Positions 12,001 to 25,300 of a stretch of 64,000 bases of DNA are shown here, in pieces. The notes under the pieces are model-generated. The model was not told where the DNA came from and searched no databases. It saw only the letters and a list, made by a program, of their open reading frames with translations. The position numbers and the translations under genes are program-made. This stretch comes from Saccharina japonica (Eukaryota; Sar; Phaeophyceae; Laminariales; Laminariaceae), in the NCBI GenBank assembly GCA_008828725.1, contig MEHQ01001944.1, positions 1 through 64,000 on the forward strand. The letters are read 5' to 3'. Each line of letters starts with the position of its first letter. Within the stretch, counting starts at the first letter, position 1.

Positions 12001-15000
12001 TTTTATCTCTGGCCTTTTTTCTTTTTAAGCAAGCTCTCTATTTTCAACTCTGTCCGTTTTCATTTGAAGCAAAAGCTTTGTTTTTATCTCTGTCCGTTAA
12101 TATTATTAAGCAAGCGCTCTACGTTCATCTCTATCCGTCATTATTTTAAAAGCAAAACCGCTCTATTTTTGTCATCATGGCCCGTTCTTCATTTTTAATG
12201 CGAGAGCTCCATTTTTTTCTCTCTGTCTCCCAGGTAACTATGACACAGGCGATGCAGTTCTCGGCGTTCAAGGGGCCCTTCGCGGAGAGGATCGATGTGT
12301 GGAATGCTAAGCTGTACATGGTGAGCAAACGAGCGAGCGTCCCTGCAGTAGACAAATCACCAATCAAGCCGTCGTCGCCTGAATAGTGCTGAAGTATGCA
12401 TATCGCTTACTTTTCGTGAATCAAGAGCAAGCATTCCAGGGTGTGTTGTGTTCGTAGGGTGTGCACCCTGGATATACCCGGGTATGTGCCCGGGTATATA
12501 CCCGGGTATTACCAGCAGAACCAGTATGACCAACATAATCAGGTTTGGTGCCCCGGGTACCCTAGAGTAAACAGCGTACAAAAACACACCTTGCAAGCGT
12601 TTCAATCGTTGAATCGATATCCGGTGGTGTGCAACCTAGATGTACAGGAGCGGCGGCGTGCGAGCGACGGCGCGAGCGAGCGGGCGCCTGATCATAATTG
12701 AAAATCAGCCAAAACTAAGCGAGGCAGTCGCTCCCACACTAACTTCAAGGGGAAAACACAAAATATAACCAAGTGTGTACCCGGGTATGTACCCGGGTAT
12801 CTACTCGGGTAAATGACCAGCATAACCAGGTTTAGTGCCCGGGTACCCTATAGAGTAGATACTAAAACACACCCTTGCAAGCGTTCCATTCGTGGAAAGC
12901 CGGGCCCAATCGATCTTCTCGTGCAGAGGTACGAATAGGAGTCCCGGGTTACACCATTGTTGTTAGTATCACGTTTGCCTTCTGACAATGCGTAGCGCCT
13001 GTTCCAATCATACTATCCATACACAAAGGGGAATCCAAAATCCAGTGACTTCAGACAATGCCAAGATGCTACCACTCATACCTGAATACTCGACAAAAAA
13101 TATAATTTTTGTGTTTAGTCTTCATTTTTTCACGCGGGTGAGGCAGCGGCCGGCATGTCCATCAAGTTTTTTCCAATAAAGTCATTCACGCAAACTTTAC
13201 CATGATGCCGGTGGCATGTACGAGACACAACGGACGGCTATCTATACGGCTGCGTACATACCATCACCGAGTCTGTCAATCAATCAAGGTAGTGGCAATT
13301 TAACACGTCCCCCGCCCAGGATGCGAGGGTCTGTGGTCTATGGTCATACGACTACGGCCATGCATGAAAATGAAGTACACCCCCTCCCGCCTTTGAGTCG
13401 ATTGCTTGGCACTGGCAGGCCACAACGAACGGCCTTTTTTCCCGTCGTTGCTTTTCCTCTTCTTCTTACGTCTGATAGGTTATCGAGCAGTCGTAAACCG
13501 TTTCCGATGTTTGACTATATATCACTCTCTGTCCCTAACCATGTAAGGACCGCTTCGTATTCATTTTGATTACCACTCGGTTGCTAAATACAATGTCAGT
13601 GTTGATATCAATATTGAATCCCAATGGTCCTTGAAGTTATAGAATGCAATACCGGTCACGAATACCATGTTTTTACTGATTTTCATCGCACACACCGCCA
13701 CATCGGCCCGTCATGAAAAAATATAATTGAATTCACACTAGCTCAAGCAAATACTTATGACCACACCCCTGAAACATTTGTTTGTTGCGCTCCACTTAGC
13801 CTAAAGTCTGTTTTTTGAGCGAGGTTCAGAGCCACGCGCACGAGTGGAAAATAAATAAATAAATCATTTAATTCATATCATACTACTTCGAAGTATATGG
13901 CTAGAGTCACTCATTCATTATTTCACCTGGGAACTGTTTGGTGCCTCGCGAAATATTTCCCCAAGATTTCTGAGGTCTTGGAAGCGTGGCTATCGGTGCA
14001 GCGGAACTGGCTCTATCTCCAGCCCATCTTCGAGAGCCCCGACATCAACAAGCAGGTACGTACATACAGCAGTGGGCACACCGGTTTTTAGCTGAGGCTT
14101 GGATCAGAGAAATCATGAAGGAATGATCACCCCGGGTTGTGTGCTTTTGAGAGGTATATTACACACCGTAGCCACTGGGCTACCAGCCAGCGTTGGCTGG
14201 TAGCTCAGTGGTTTCAGTGTCTCCGCCCTAGCATGGAGAATCGGCCATAGGTTTGATTTTAGCAGCAACGTATACATGAGATGATCGACACGGCGACACA
14301 GTTAAGCCTGTGCCGTAGACCCTGTTGCTCGCGGTAATACTCTACACAACTTCGTACTACAGCATATCCCAAACATTTACCCATGAAATTATCGGTCGAA
14401 ATCCCAGCTATATTATATTTACGTAAATGATGGAAAAAAAAAAATCGGGACTTAGAAATCGGCCATATCGGCATATTTACAATTTCATGAATATCGCCCC
14501 CGACAAACAAAACAAAACTATGTTTTCACCTCCACTATTATGTACCAGGTAGCACTCAGGCTGGGGTTATATATAATCCCCGCCTGGACCCTGATTTTGA
14601 ATATCGAACGGGGATTATGTTTGCGGCCAGAGTAGCCTAAGTTTACGACGATGTTCGATGTGGAGTCTAACAAAAATAAACGAATAATATATCTATTTGC
14701 CTGTGCTCTATCAGCTATAAGTGAGCAATACATCCATTCGCCTATGCTCTGTCCGCTATACCCAACGGAGGGCGTGTACTTTCAACCCAGTGCACGCAAA
14801 AACTCGAAGGAATCGTAGAAACTACAGAAGGCAGTTTCGCTGTTCGTGTTTTTCCGATGATTGTTCGGGCTGTTCCCCGTCCCCTAACTGCAAATAATGC
14901 CGCCGCCAAAAGCTTCCGGTTCGGCAGAGGGTAGTCGACAATATCTGGAGGCAAAACGATATCAAGCGCCAAGAGAACAACATAAATCAACTACTACCAT

Positions 15001-15715
15001 ACGTAGGGGGCATATGTGGCAATAATAACTCGCGATGGACCCAAAACCCACGTGTCCCCCTGTATGTTTTGCACACTACACTTGATTCTGATTCATTTGT
15101 TTTCCCCTGTAACAAAATAACCTTCCTCGCTGTTCGTGGTATTCCGACGATCGTTTCGGTTGCCTGTCTCCTGGCTAGCGAACATTTTCTATGAAATGCA
15201 CGGAAATCATGTAATGCGGTGCCCACAATGTTGGAGGTGTCTCTACCAGGAGTAGGAACGGTGTTCCATCTCAAAATGGATGCGTGATCAACGGTCAAAT
15301 GACTCAAGGCGAGAGACAAATTTCAGTAGTACGCCTTCCCCCCCCCCCCCCCCCCCCCCGCCCCCCCCCCCCCCCCCCCCTCTCCCTCTGGCCATGCATG
15401 CGACTACGGCCGTGCACGACATGATGAGTACATGAGTACACGCCTCCCCTCCCCCTCCCCCTGTCCCCTGACTGTGATAACGCCCCCAACAGCTTCCAGC
15501 GGAGGGTAAGAAGTTTGCCTTAGTCGACAAAAACTGGAGGCAGACGATCTCGAGCGCTAAGAGCAACAACAAGGTCATAGAGTTCTGCAACAGCTCCAAG
15601 TTGCTGGAGCGTTTCAAGTGAGGAAAGGGAAAAGCCGTAAACATTACGCACACGAGGAAATACTGACCCCCTTCCCTGGATTTGTTTTCATACGCATGCC
15701 ACACTACTATTCGAA

Positions 15716-15749
<34 letters not shown>

Positions 15750-18121
15750 CCAGCTTCTGGACGAGGTGGAAAAGGGGCTCTTTCTATATACATGTAATTT
15801 GGGAATTCAGGACAAAACAAATCGTCGATATTACGGTATCATACGGGCGATAACATAGCCCCCCCTCCCCCTCCCGTTTGAAATAAATTCCAAGCTGAGT
15901 TTTCTCGACAATGGGAAAGGAGCAAACGCCAAGCGATACATGCGTATATGGAATGGTCTGGTCGACATCTTTCCAAAGCCTCCATCTTCGTTGTGGGTGC
16001 CCCCCCCCTCCCCCCTTAGGGTTTCGATAAACTCTGCTCGGATGTTCGTTCCCGGGGGTTGTGTTATCATGCATGCTACCAGATACCAGTATACGGTAAT
16101 GGACCTCATGTTGTTCATACGCATGTTTCACTTTTTGTGTCGTTGTACTGCTGCAGGAGGGGCGGGGGGGGCGGCGGAACCAGATGCAAAATGGGATTTT
16201 TCTACTCCGGTATAACAAAATCCCCGAGAGAATACTGCCCCCCCTCGCCCAACACCTCACGGCGCTTCGCGCTTGGTGCTAGCAATGTCTGCCTGGTCGG
16301 TGAAAACCCGACACGCTCCGTCCCGGCATTGTAGGGATGCGAGGGTCTATGGTCATACGACTACGGCCATGCATGGAAATGAAGTACACCCCCACTCCCC
16401 CCCCGCCGATCTCTCACGCCATGCGCATGTGGGCACTTCGCTCGCTGGACCGCTTTGATAAAATTATTACATTAATATTACGTCAGCTGTGAGAACAGCC
16501 GATTGAGTGGTTGATAATACAATTCGAAAGCTGCGTGATGCATCGGGTGTGTTGCTTGTTTTGTTTTGATTTGTTTTGCCCAGAGAGGGCGCGCAGCTTC
16601 TGGACGAGGTGCAGAAGGGGCTGAGCGACTACCTCGAGACGAAGCGGTCGGTGTTCGCCCGCCTGTACTTCTTGTCGAACGATGAACTGCTCTCCATCTT
16701 GTCCGAGTCGAAGGACGTCCACAGAGTGCAGCCGCATCTCAAGAAGTGCTTCGAGGGCATCGATAAGGTGAGCAGTGCTGTTTGTACGTTCTGTAGCACG
16801 TTGACATGGTCCAGCCGCACCTCAAGGAGTGCTTCGAAGGCATCGATGAGGTGAGTAACATGTTGTGGCACGTTCACATGGTGCAGTCGCACCTCAAGGA
16901 GTGCTTCGAAGGCATCGATAAGGTGGGCAACGTGCTGTAAGCACGTTCACGTCGTGCAGCCGCATCTCAAGAGGTGCTTGGAAAGCATCGATACGGCGAG
17001 CAACGTACGGCATATATATGCAGCAACATCCATCACCCCTTTGTTGGATTTACTCGTAGGAAAGCCTCATAGATGTAGGTGCTGTTAGACAGAAGGGGTA
17101 AACCTAATACTCTGCGACCCAGACAGCGCTGACTGAGTAGAACAGCAGGCCATCCCTCGTAATCATACAGTAATCGACGTACGGAGCGGCCTCGGCAAGG
17201 TGAGTACCCACGGTGAACACACCACTATTTCTGCTGGGTTTATCTCGTAGCAAAGTCTGATGCTGTAGATGTGTATATAACATACAACTGCAATCGATCT
17301 ACAGCAGTACGAGGGAGATTGCGGCGGATTTTCGTGTTTCCCCGAACGGGAACATGGAGAATAGTTGGGATGCTTTCATGGGGTCCCAGAGGTTTATTAC
17401 AATGAGGGAGGGTTCTACGGGCGCAATGCCGTCTCTCGCACTCGATATTTTGATACCATAACTTTTACTTCCTATCCGCCGACGTATGCCGGCTCCGGGC
17501 TCCGCCTACCTTGCCCACATGGTCCAAAGCAACCCGTGCACAATGCATTCACTATTCATCCTTTACCCCAGCGTTTTACTGCATCTTTCATACAACATTT
17601 AGACCACAGGTGACGGTTATCAGAGAGCAAGCTCGAAGAGTTACACAAGTGGCCGGGGCTCCCCCCCCCCTGCACGATGTGGGCGTAAAAACATCCTTGT
17701 GGAGACGTTAAACAATTAAGCTATTCCCACGAGGTGTCGAGAACCTCTCAGTTCAGTCAGCCAAATGGGGTGCTACACTGTTCAACATCTCCACAAGGAT
17801 GTTTTGACTGCCACATTATGCACGGGGCTAGGGGGGGGGGGCGAGCGGGCGAGTCCCGGCCACCGGTGTCAATCTTCCCCGTGTGGTGCCTTCGCGATTG
17901 CTGTCGATTGCCTGTACCGGTCCGCGGCCACACCAACGATGGTGTCCGTCGAGTTAATTCGCAGGCACACTGTACGTACGTGCCCCTCGAATATAAAAAT
18001 AATCTTTGTATGCATACGTGAGGTTTCGGCGTTTTCACCCCGGTAGGCAACCCCCCGAGGGAGCGGCCAAAAAACCGATGAGACTTTGTTGCTACCAAGC
18101 GTTCATCTCTCGTCGATTGCT

Positions 18122-18154
<33 letters not shown>

Positions 18155-19127
18155 CGAGTCCCGGCCACCGGTGTATCTTCCCCCGTGTGGTGGCCTGTCG
18201 ATTGCTGTACGGCGCCGGCCACACCAACGATGGTGTCGTCGAGTAATTCGACAAGGCACCGTGTACGTACGTGCGCCTCGAATATAAAAATAAGTTTCGT
18301 TGCTACGGGAGGTTTTCGGCGTTTCACCCCCGGTAGGACCCCCCGAGGGAGCGGCCAAAAAACCGATGACAACTTTGTTGCTACCAAGCGTTCTATGAAC
18401 TCGCGGACTTCAAGTTGAACCATCCCCCAAGCACGCTGAAACCGTCGCTTGTAACCGTCGCATTTAATCGACAGTTTCCCTCCTCTGAAGTCCCAAGAGG
18501 GCCAAGCAGCAACAGAGCAATGCCACCTTATAGGGGTGGTGGCTTATTTTCTGAGCTCCTCATATGAGGAACTAACTCAACATCTCACCCGAAGCATGAC
18601 TAAAAAACAGTTTTGTTCTCCTAACCCCGACCAACATTTGTATGCGCTGTATGCGCAAGTACCGGAACAAATATTTTCGTAAAAAGTAACATACTTACTA
18701 ACCGGCAAAATTTCTCACTTGAGGAGCTCAACCGGTCCCAGTGACAAAAAAAATGCCTTAGTAGAAGGCGAAAACCAACCGCAGCCCCAATACGGTATAC
18801 CGTGGGGTGAGTCATCAGCACAACATTTCTTGGCTTGTTTTTCGAAGGTGGTGTGCTCACCTTCCTCACGCGCCTGCGTACTCCTTTTTCCCCGCGCGCA
18901 GGTAGTATTCGATCGGGACCTCCTGATCACGCACATGGTGTCTCCCGAGGGGGAACAGCTGAAGCTCGTCGAAGCGATCGACCCGAAGGGGCAGAACGTG
19001 GAAGGCTGGATGCTCGAGCTGGAGGGGCAGATGAGGCTCACGGTGAGGCGGACCACGTTGCACCCCTCCACCCTACCTTGCTGAACGGAAAGAGGAACCG
19101 AAAGCCATACGAGTCAGACCTGTAGCA

Positions 19128-19192
<65 letters not shown>

Positions 19193-19294
19193 TTCTCTCT
19201 CTCTATTCTCTCTCTCTCTATTCTCTCTCTCTATTCTCTCTCTCTCTCTCTCTCTCTCTTTCTATCCCTCTCTTTCTCTCTCTTTCTCTCTCTA

Positions 19295-19387
<93 letters not shown>

Positions 19388-22300
19388 TCTCTCGACGTTC
19401 TCCATCCGACCCTGCTGCACGGAAGAGGAAACGATAACCCGACGAGTAGGCACTACAGCACCGTATTTTTCTCTCTCGAATCTCGACGTTTTCGTTTTTC
19501 CCCAAATTACAAAAGCAGAGTCGAGCCCAATCATCACGAAGGCTCGATCTACAGAGCATGCCCCGTCTCAAACTGGGGAACCCACCGACAAATGGGCGGC
19601 GGCCGACAAATGCCCGGCCGCCGACAAAAATACGCGGCCGCCGACAAATGCGCGGGATCACCCAAACCCCTTAACCAGCTTCTCTCAACCACCTCTTTAT
19701 TATTTAGGTACGAGACCACATGCACCGGGCAATCCAAGACTACCTCTGTTCGGAGCGGTGCGAGTGGATGCAGAAGTGGCCCGGCATGTGCGTGTTGAAC
19801 GCTTCTCAGCTGCACTGGACGCTAGAAACAGAGGAGCTGCTTATCGAGAAGGCAGGGGAGGCGCCCGCGGCCATGCTGACACGTCAGGTATTATTGCCGA
19901 GCCGTCTCGCTTGACCTCCTATTATAGTAGGTTATGAGGCATCGGTGCTGCCGTGCTGACTGACAACGCACCAGGCACGAACATTTCTGAACCATCTCGC
20001 CTGGTCCCTTAATGCTTCGTATGTCTTAATGCACCGGCTTCCATGCTGACACGATAGGGTGATATAAGTCCTGAACCATCTCGCCTGATCCCTTTTAGTG
20101 TCTACGATCATGTCGACACGCCTGAGGGTGTGAGTATGGCCGAACCATCTCGCCTGATCCCTTAGTACTTACCGCCATGCTGACCCGCCAGGGTATGAGT
20201 ATTACCGAACCATATCGTCTGATCCCTACACAGTATGCGCTATCAAACTATCACATCTACGCAGATTGCAAATATGAGTTTCGATTAAATCCTCGCTCTC
20301 ACATCTCGTGTTTTGTTTATAAATGTTAACGTACGTATGCACATTTTCCGTATTCCTCCTTCCGGCCTTCATCGTCGCTCTCACGAGGCAGTTGGCTCAG
20401 CTGGAAGACATGGTGGTTCTTGTGCGGGGCAAGCTGTCCGACAGCGCAAGGACCACGGTCGGAGCCCTCACGGTCATCGACGTGCACGCCCGCGACGTGA
20501 TGATCAAGCTCGCCTACGAGAAGGTTGCAGAAAAGTAAGCTATAACTGTCGTAATGCGTGTGCATCGTTTTTTGTTTGTTTGTTTGTGATTGTCAAGGTC
20601 GCCCACGAGAAAGTTACGGAAACGAAAGCACCATTGTTGTCGGACTCTCCTTATGTTTAGGATTATATATTTTTGTGACGACCGAGCAAGCTTTCCTACG
20701 ATGCGGCGAAATATAAAACCAGGCAACAAAACCTGTACCCACCACGGGAACTCCCCAATATTCCCAAACTCCCATGCCGATCGTATCTTGTACAAGCACA
20801 AACAACATATTGCGAACACAACGCCGCTCTGTTTCATGCATCACCTCATCGGGGTTCCTGCGTGACGCTACGAATACCGCACTGAAGGAACGAACCCCTG
20901 ATCTCTCACCCGGTTCAGGTCTGACTTTTCGTGGACGAGTCAGCTACGTTACTACTGGAACGACGGCGACTTGTGGGCGGAGATGGTGGCGGCGAGACGC
21001 CCTTACGGGTACGAGTACCTCGGAAACTCGTTCCGTCTGGTGATCACCCCGTTGACGGACAAGTGCTACTTGACGCTCATGGGAGCGCTGCAGATGATCC
21101 TTGGCGGCGCCCCGGCAGGTAAGAAAGAAATCGAAAATCGAACAAAGTTGATGCCGTAGCATTCCGTCGTGGTCGCTTTTTGACTCTCTACCAATACGTA
21201 GGGGCTGCGAGTTGGGCGACTATAACTCGCCGATTAGTTGGCATTAGTTGGCATTAGTTGGTTAGGTATTACAGTCAGTTATTAATAGTTGCTTCAGGTT
21301 ATTTGCGGAGTTCTCCGTCTTTGTATCTGACTTGGCGCGTTTGAGGCTCTCGACTAGTGTCTTTTATTGATAAACACGAAGGCAGTCGTAGTTGGGTTAC
21401 CATCACCATCCAACTAATAATTTCCCATCAAGTCCAGGCTACAATGCTTTTAGTTTAGGAAAATTGAGAGGTCTCAGCTACAGCATGACATCAGCCTAGC
21501 TTCTCGTGCTGTTGTAGGTTGGTTCGCTGTCCATGGCAGTGGCACCGTCTTGCTCTTCTCTGTACAGCCAGCAAGCTTTCTCCCACCCCGGGGAAGCACT
21601 TCTTGCGTCCCCGGGTTATGGTTCCATGGTTACTCCAAATATCCTGAACGACGTTTTTTTTTCTCGGCGGGGGGAGGTTGTAACGAGTGGAGTGCACCAA
21701 CAATTCCATTTTGTTAGGGGCCCTATGCATGGCGACCCATTAGTACGCTCTTATCAAGCGCCTTGGCAGAGCGCGCGGCACTACACAAGTACCATCATGA
21801 TGCGTGTATGTCTTTCAGCTCCCTAGGTTCACCATGTTGCAGTCCGGACAGATCCCTACCTTTGCAGCGTCGGGCAGCTTCGTGCGGCCGGTACTATCCT
21901 TGAGTGGCATTCTCATCGCTACATCTATAACCGCAGCCTCCTCCCGGCCCCGAATAAGTTCGCGCATTCACTCCTTGGTCACATTTTTATGAAATTATAG
22001 GTCGACTTCGTTGGCAGACGTGCCCCCCATATTCATCAGCTTTATTGGAACTTTCCCCCCCCCTCTAAAATCCCAAAGATTTTCATAAACCGGAGAAATG
22101 GTACGAGCCGGCGGGGTTTGTCACGTTTCGGGGCTCTTTTATTCTTCAGCGGCTATATAGGGCTAAGGTTAGGGTGATGTAGGGCAACAACATAAACATT
22201 TCCTCGTGTGCCCCATCCACCCTTTGCGGATTTTTTGGCCTTGCAAATAAATGCGTTTCGAAACAAAAAAAAGGTCCCGCGGGAACCGGCAAGACGGAAA

Positions 22301-25300
22301 CGACCAAAGACTTGTCCAAGGCGCTGGCGATGCAGTGCGTGGTTTTCAACTGCTCGGACGGCCTCGACTACATCGCCATGGGAAAGTTTTTCAAGGGGCT
22401 GGCTTCGTGCGGCGCCTGGGCGTGCTTCGACGAGTTCAACCGGATCAACATCGAGGTAGGGTGCACATCAGCATAGATAAGGTACCTACAGTAGCTACGG
22501 TAGGCGTTGCACGTTTTGAGTCCACAGACAAGTATCACACTGAGACAAATCGTAATTGTTCCGGTCGGATTTTGCACATATTCGGATTGCATAAGCATAT
22601 GCTTTCATTTTTTTAGATCGAAAAATACAAACAAACCTGAAGCTCGAAATCGAACCGCATACGAAACGGCCTGACGGGGGCAATATCTGTACAATACCTC
22701 TGTGCCCGATTACCGCAATTATCACACAGGGTGATGAGATAACGCACCCCTGTGGGATGAATTTCCGAGCCGATTTTCTCGATAACAGCGGAGGGGGGGG
22801 TGTACTTCATATTCATGCATGTATGACCATAGACCCTCGCATCCCCACAATGTCGGGACGGAGCACGTTAGGTTTTCACCAGCCAGGCAGACAATGCTTG
22901 CACCAAGCGCGAAGTGCCATGAGTTATTGGGCGAGTCGCATGGAGGGTGAGCTATAGCCTGCTAAGAACCGTCTGTGAGGCGGACTTGCATTTGGACGAC
23001 AGCCTCCAATGAAATGGTTTAATTTCTGCTGTGGCCACTTCCAGAGACAGCAACGGATCTTACTACGTATCCCCCCCCCCCCCACCTCAACTCCGCACAA
23101 GGGTAATTATCGTATCACGTAGTGTGTATATGGTAAGGCACCCACGAGGCAGGTACATAGTAATACCCATCGCTGTCTCTGGAAGTGACCACACCAGAAA
23201 CTATATCAATTCATTGGAGGCTATCGTCCACATGCAAATCCTCCTCAGAGGCGGTTCTTAGCAGGATGCAGCTCACTCTTCATGCGACTCGACCAGCACC
23301 TCACAGCGCCGCTTCGTGCTTGGTGCTAGCAATGTCTGCTTGGTCGATGAAAACCCGATATGCTCCGTCCCGGCATTGTGGGGATGTGAGGGTCTACGAG
23401 GCGCATACGACTACGGCCATGCATGAAAATGAAGTACACCTCCTCCTTTACAACGTATAGGCCAAACAAATTTCCTTGTAGAGACACTGAACAATGTAGC
23501 ACACCATTTTAGGCGAACCGGATCGAGAGGTTGTCGACACCTAGTCGGGGTTTGCTACGTACGGTAGTACATTGTTCAATGTCTCCACAAGGATGTTGTT
23601 TACGTCCAGAGTGTGCAAAGGGGGGGGGGGTTCCCGCCACCTGTGCAGCAGTCGTGTCTTGTGAACTCCATTAGGGAACCGGTACGCCAGGGGACCAGCT
23701 AGCGGGAGGTAGGCTAGAGGACCGTTGATGCAGTTTTTGAGGACCTTTCGGGGACCGGAGACCGGGGACCGGGGACTCGGCAATACCTCCCCAATCCATC
23801 ACAGCTATCCACGCAGTACGGACCCGCCAACAAAAATCACCAGATATGAGCAAGGCTTACAGCCCTATGTGGCACCATCCTTAAACAACCATGAGCACTC
23901 ATAGGCCATTAAACAGCATACCCAGTACCTGGTAGGATTTAAGGGTAGCGCTCACCGCCGCTGAGCACGATTATTTCTTAATTCAAGTTTCTTAGTTTCT
24001 TCCAAAACGTGAGCCTTATGTTATCCACTATTCATAGGCGTATTTTCTTATCCGGAGGTCTATACTGTACTGTATGAGCGAGAGTTGATAACACGAAAAT
24101 ATCATATGCATCAATTTTGATTGCGTGTTCTGTGGTAAGCGTATGGGGCCGCTCGTCTCTCACGTGATTTGTCCTGCGTCTGCGATACTAAGCGTATATA
24201 GCCGTCCGTTCGTCCGTCCATCCCTCACTGCGATTTGTCCTGAAACAAAGGTGCTGTCCGTGGTGGGCCAACAAGTCATGACAATCCAGCAGGCGCTGAA
24301 GGGAGACAACCAGCGCATCGTTTTCGAAGGAAGCAACATAATCGTCAAGCCCGGATTCGGTGTTTTTATCACCATGAACCCCGGCTACGCGGGCAGGTAA
24401 AAAAACAACCAACAGCCCCAACCCGCCCCTGCTGTGTTCGTTCCGTGCACTAAGGTCAATATTAACGATTCTACCAGTGTTCCGTGCGGTATCCACTTGG
24501 TATTTCCTCAAGCGCGATCAACCAAACAATGCCAGTTGCTGCTGTCAAAGTGAGCTACGTACGTACTCAGCCAAATAATATGAACCACAACGCCGAATTC
24601 TCTCTACGACAACAATCTGCAGATTATTCTCCTATCGGTTCCCGATCCCTAATAATATTTTCCCTTCACGAACTGTGTCCCGATTCAAGTCGGCAGGTCG
24701 GCTGACCCCTCGGCTGGGCTTCTTCGCCAACCGACTTGCCGACGAAAGTTAGGTAGTTTGACTCATGGCACCAACCGATTTTACCGGCAGTTATTAATAC
24801 GAAGGACCATAGGAAATAGGGCCAAATAGTGTTAGTAAAAATGGATAAATATATAGTTTTCGTGTGTGTGCCGTAGGTTTGTCCCCTGTAGTAGTTATTG
24901 AGTCTTCCGACTCTCATCTCTACCAACTGAGGAACTGCCAAATAAGGAACATGCGCCCAGTATTAGCCAATGGGGTTGTTTATTGGGATGCGAACACCGT
25001 TGTCCTCAAATATCAAAATATTTGTTTTGGGCGAGGTATGGCAAAGTGGGTACTGGGTACCCCCCCCCTAGCAGCGTGTACCAGGTATAGGACAAGGCAC
25101 CCACGATGCGGATACACAGTATACCCATTCCTTTCTCTCTGGAAGTGGCCATACCAGAAAACAAAGCTATGTATTCGAGGCTGTCATCCATATGCAAGTC
25201 CGCCGCACAAGCGGTTTTTAGTAGGATGCAGCTCACCTTTCATGCGACTCGCCGAACACTTCCCGGCGCTTCGCGCTTGGCGCAAGCAATGCCTGCCTGG

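Noticed and set aside
15304-15704. Gly-rich minus-strand frames
   Set aside because: Translation of the C-homopolymer region and exon 11 antisense.
19218-19661. Minus-strand open frame with long Arg-Glu runs
   Set aside because: It is the translation of a (CT)n microsatellite, not a gene.
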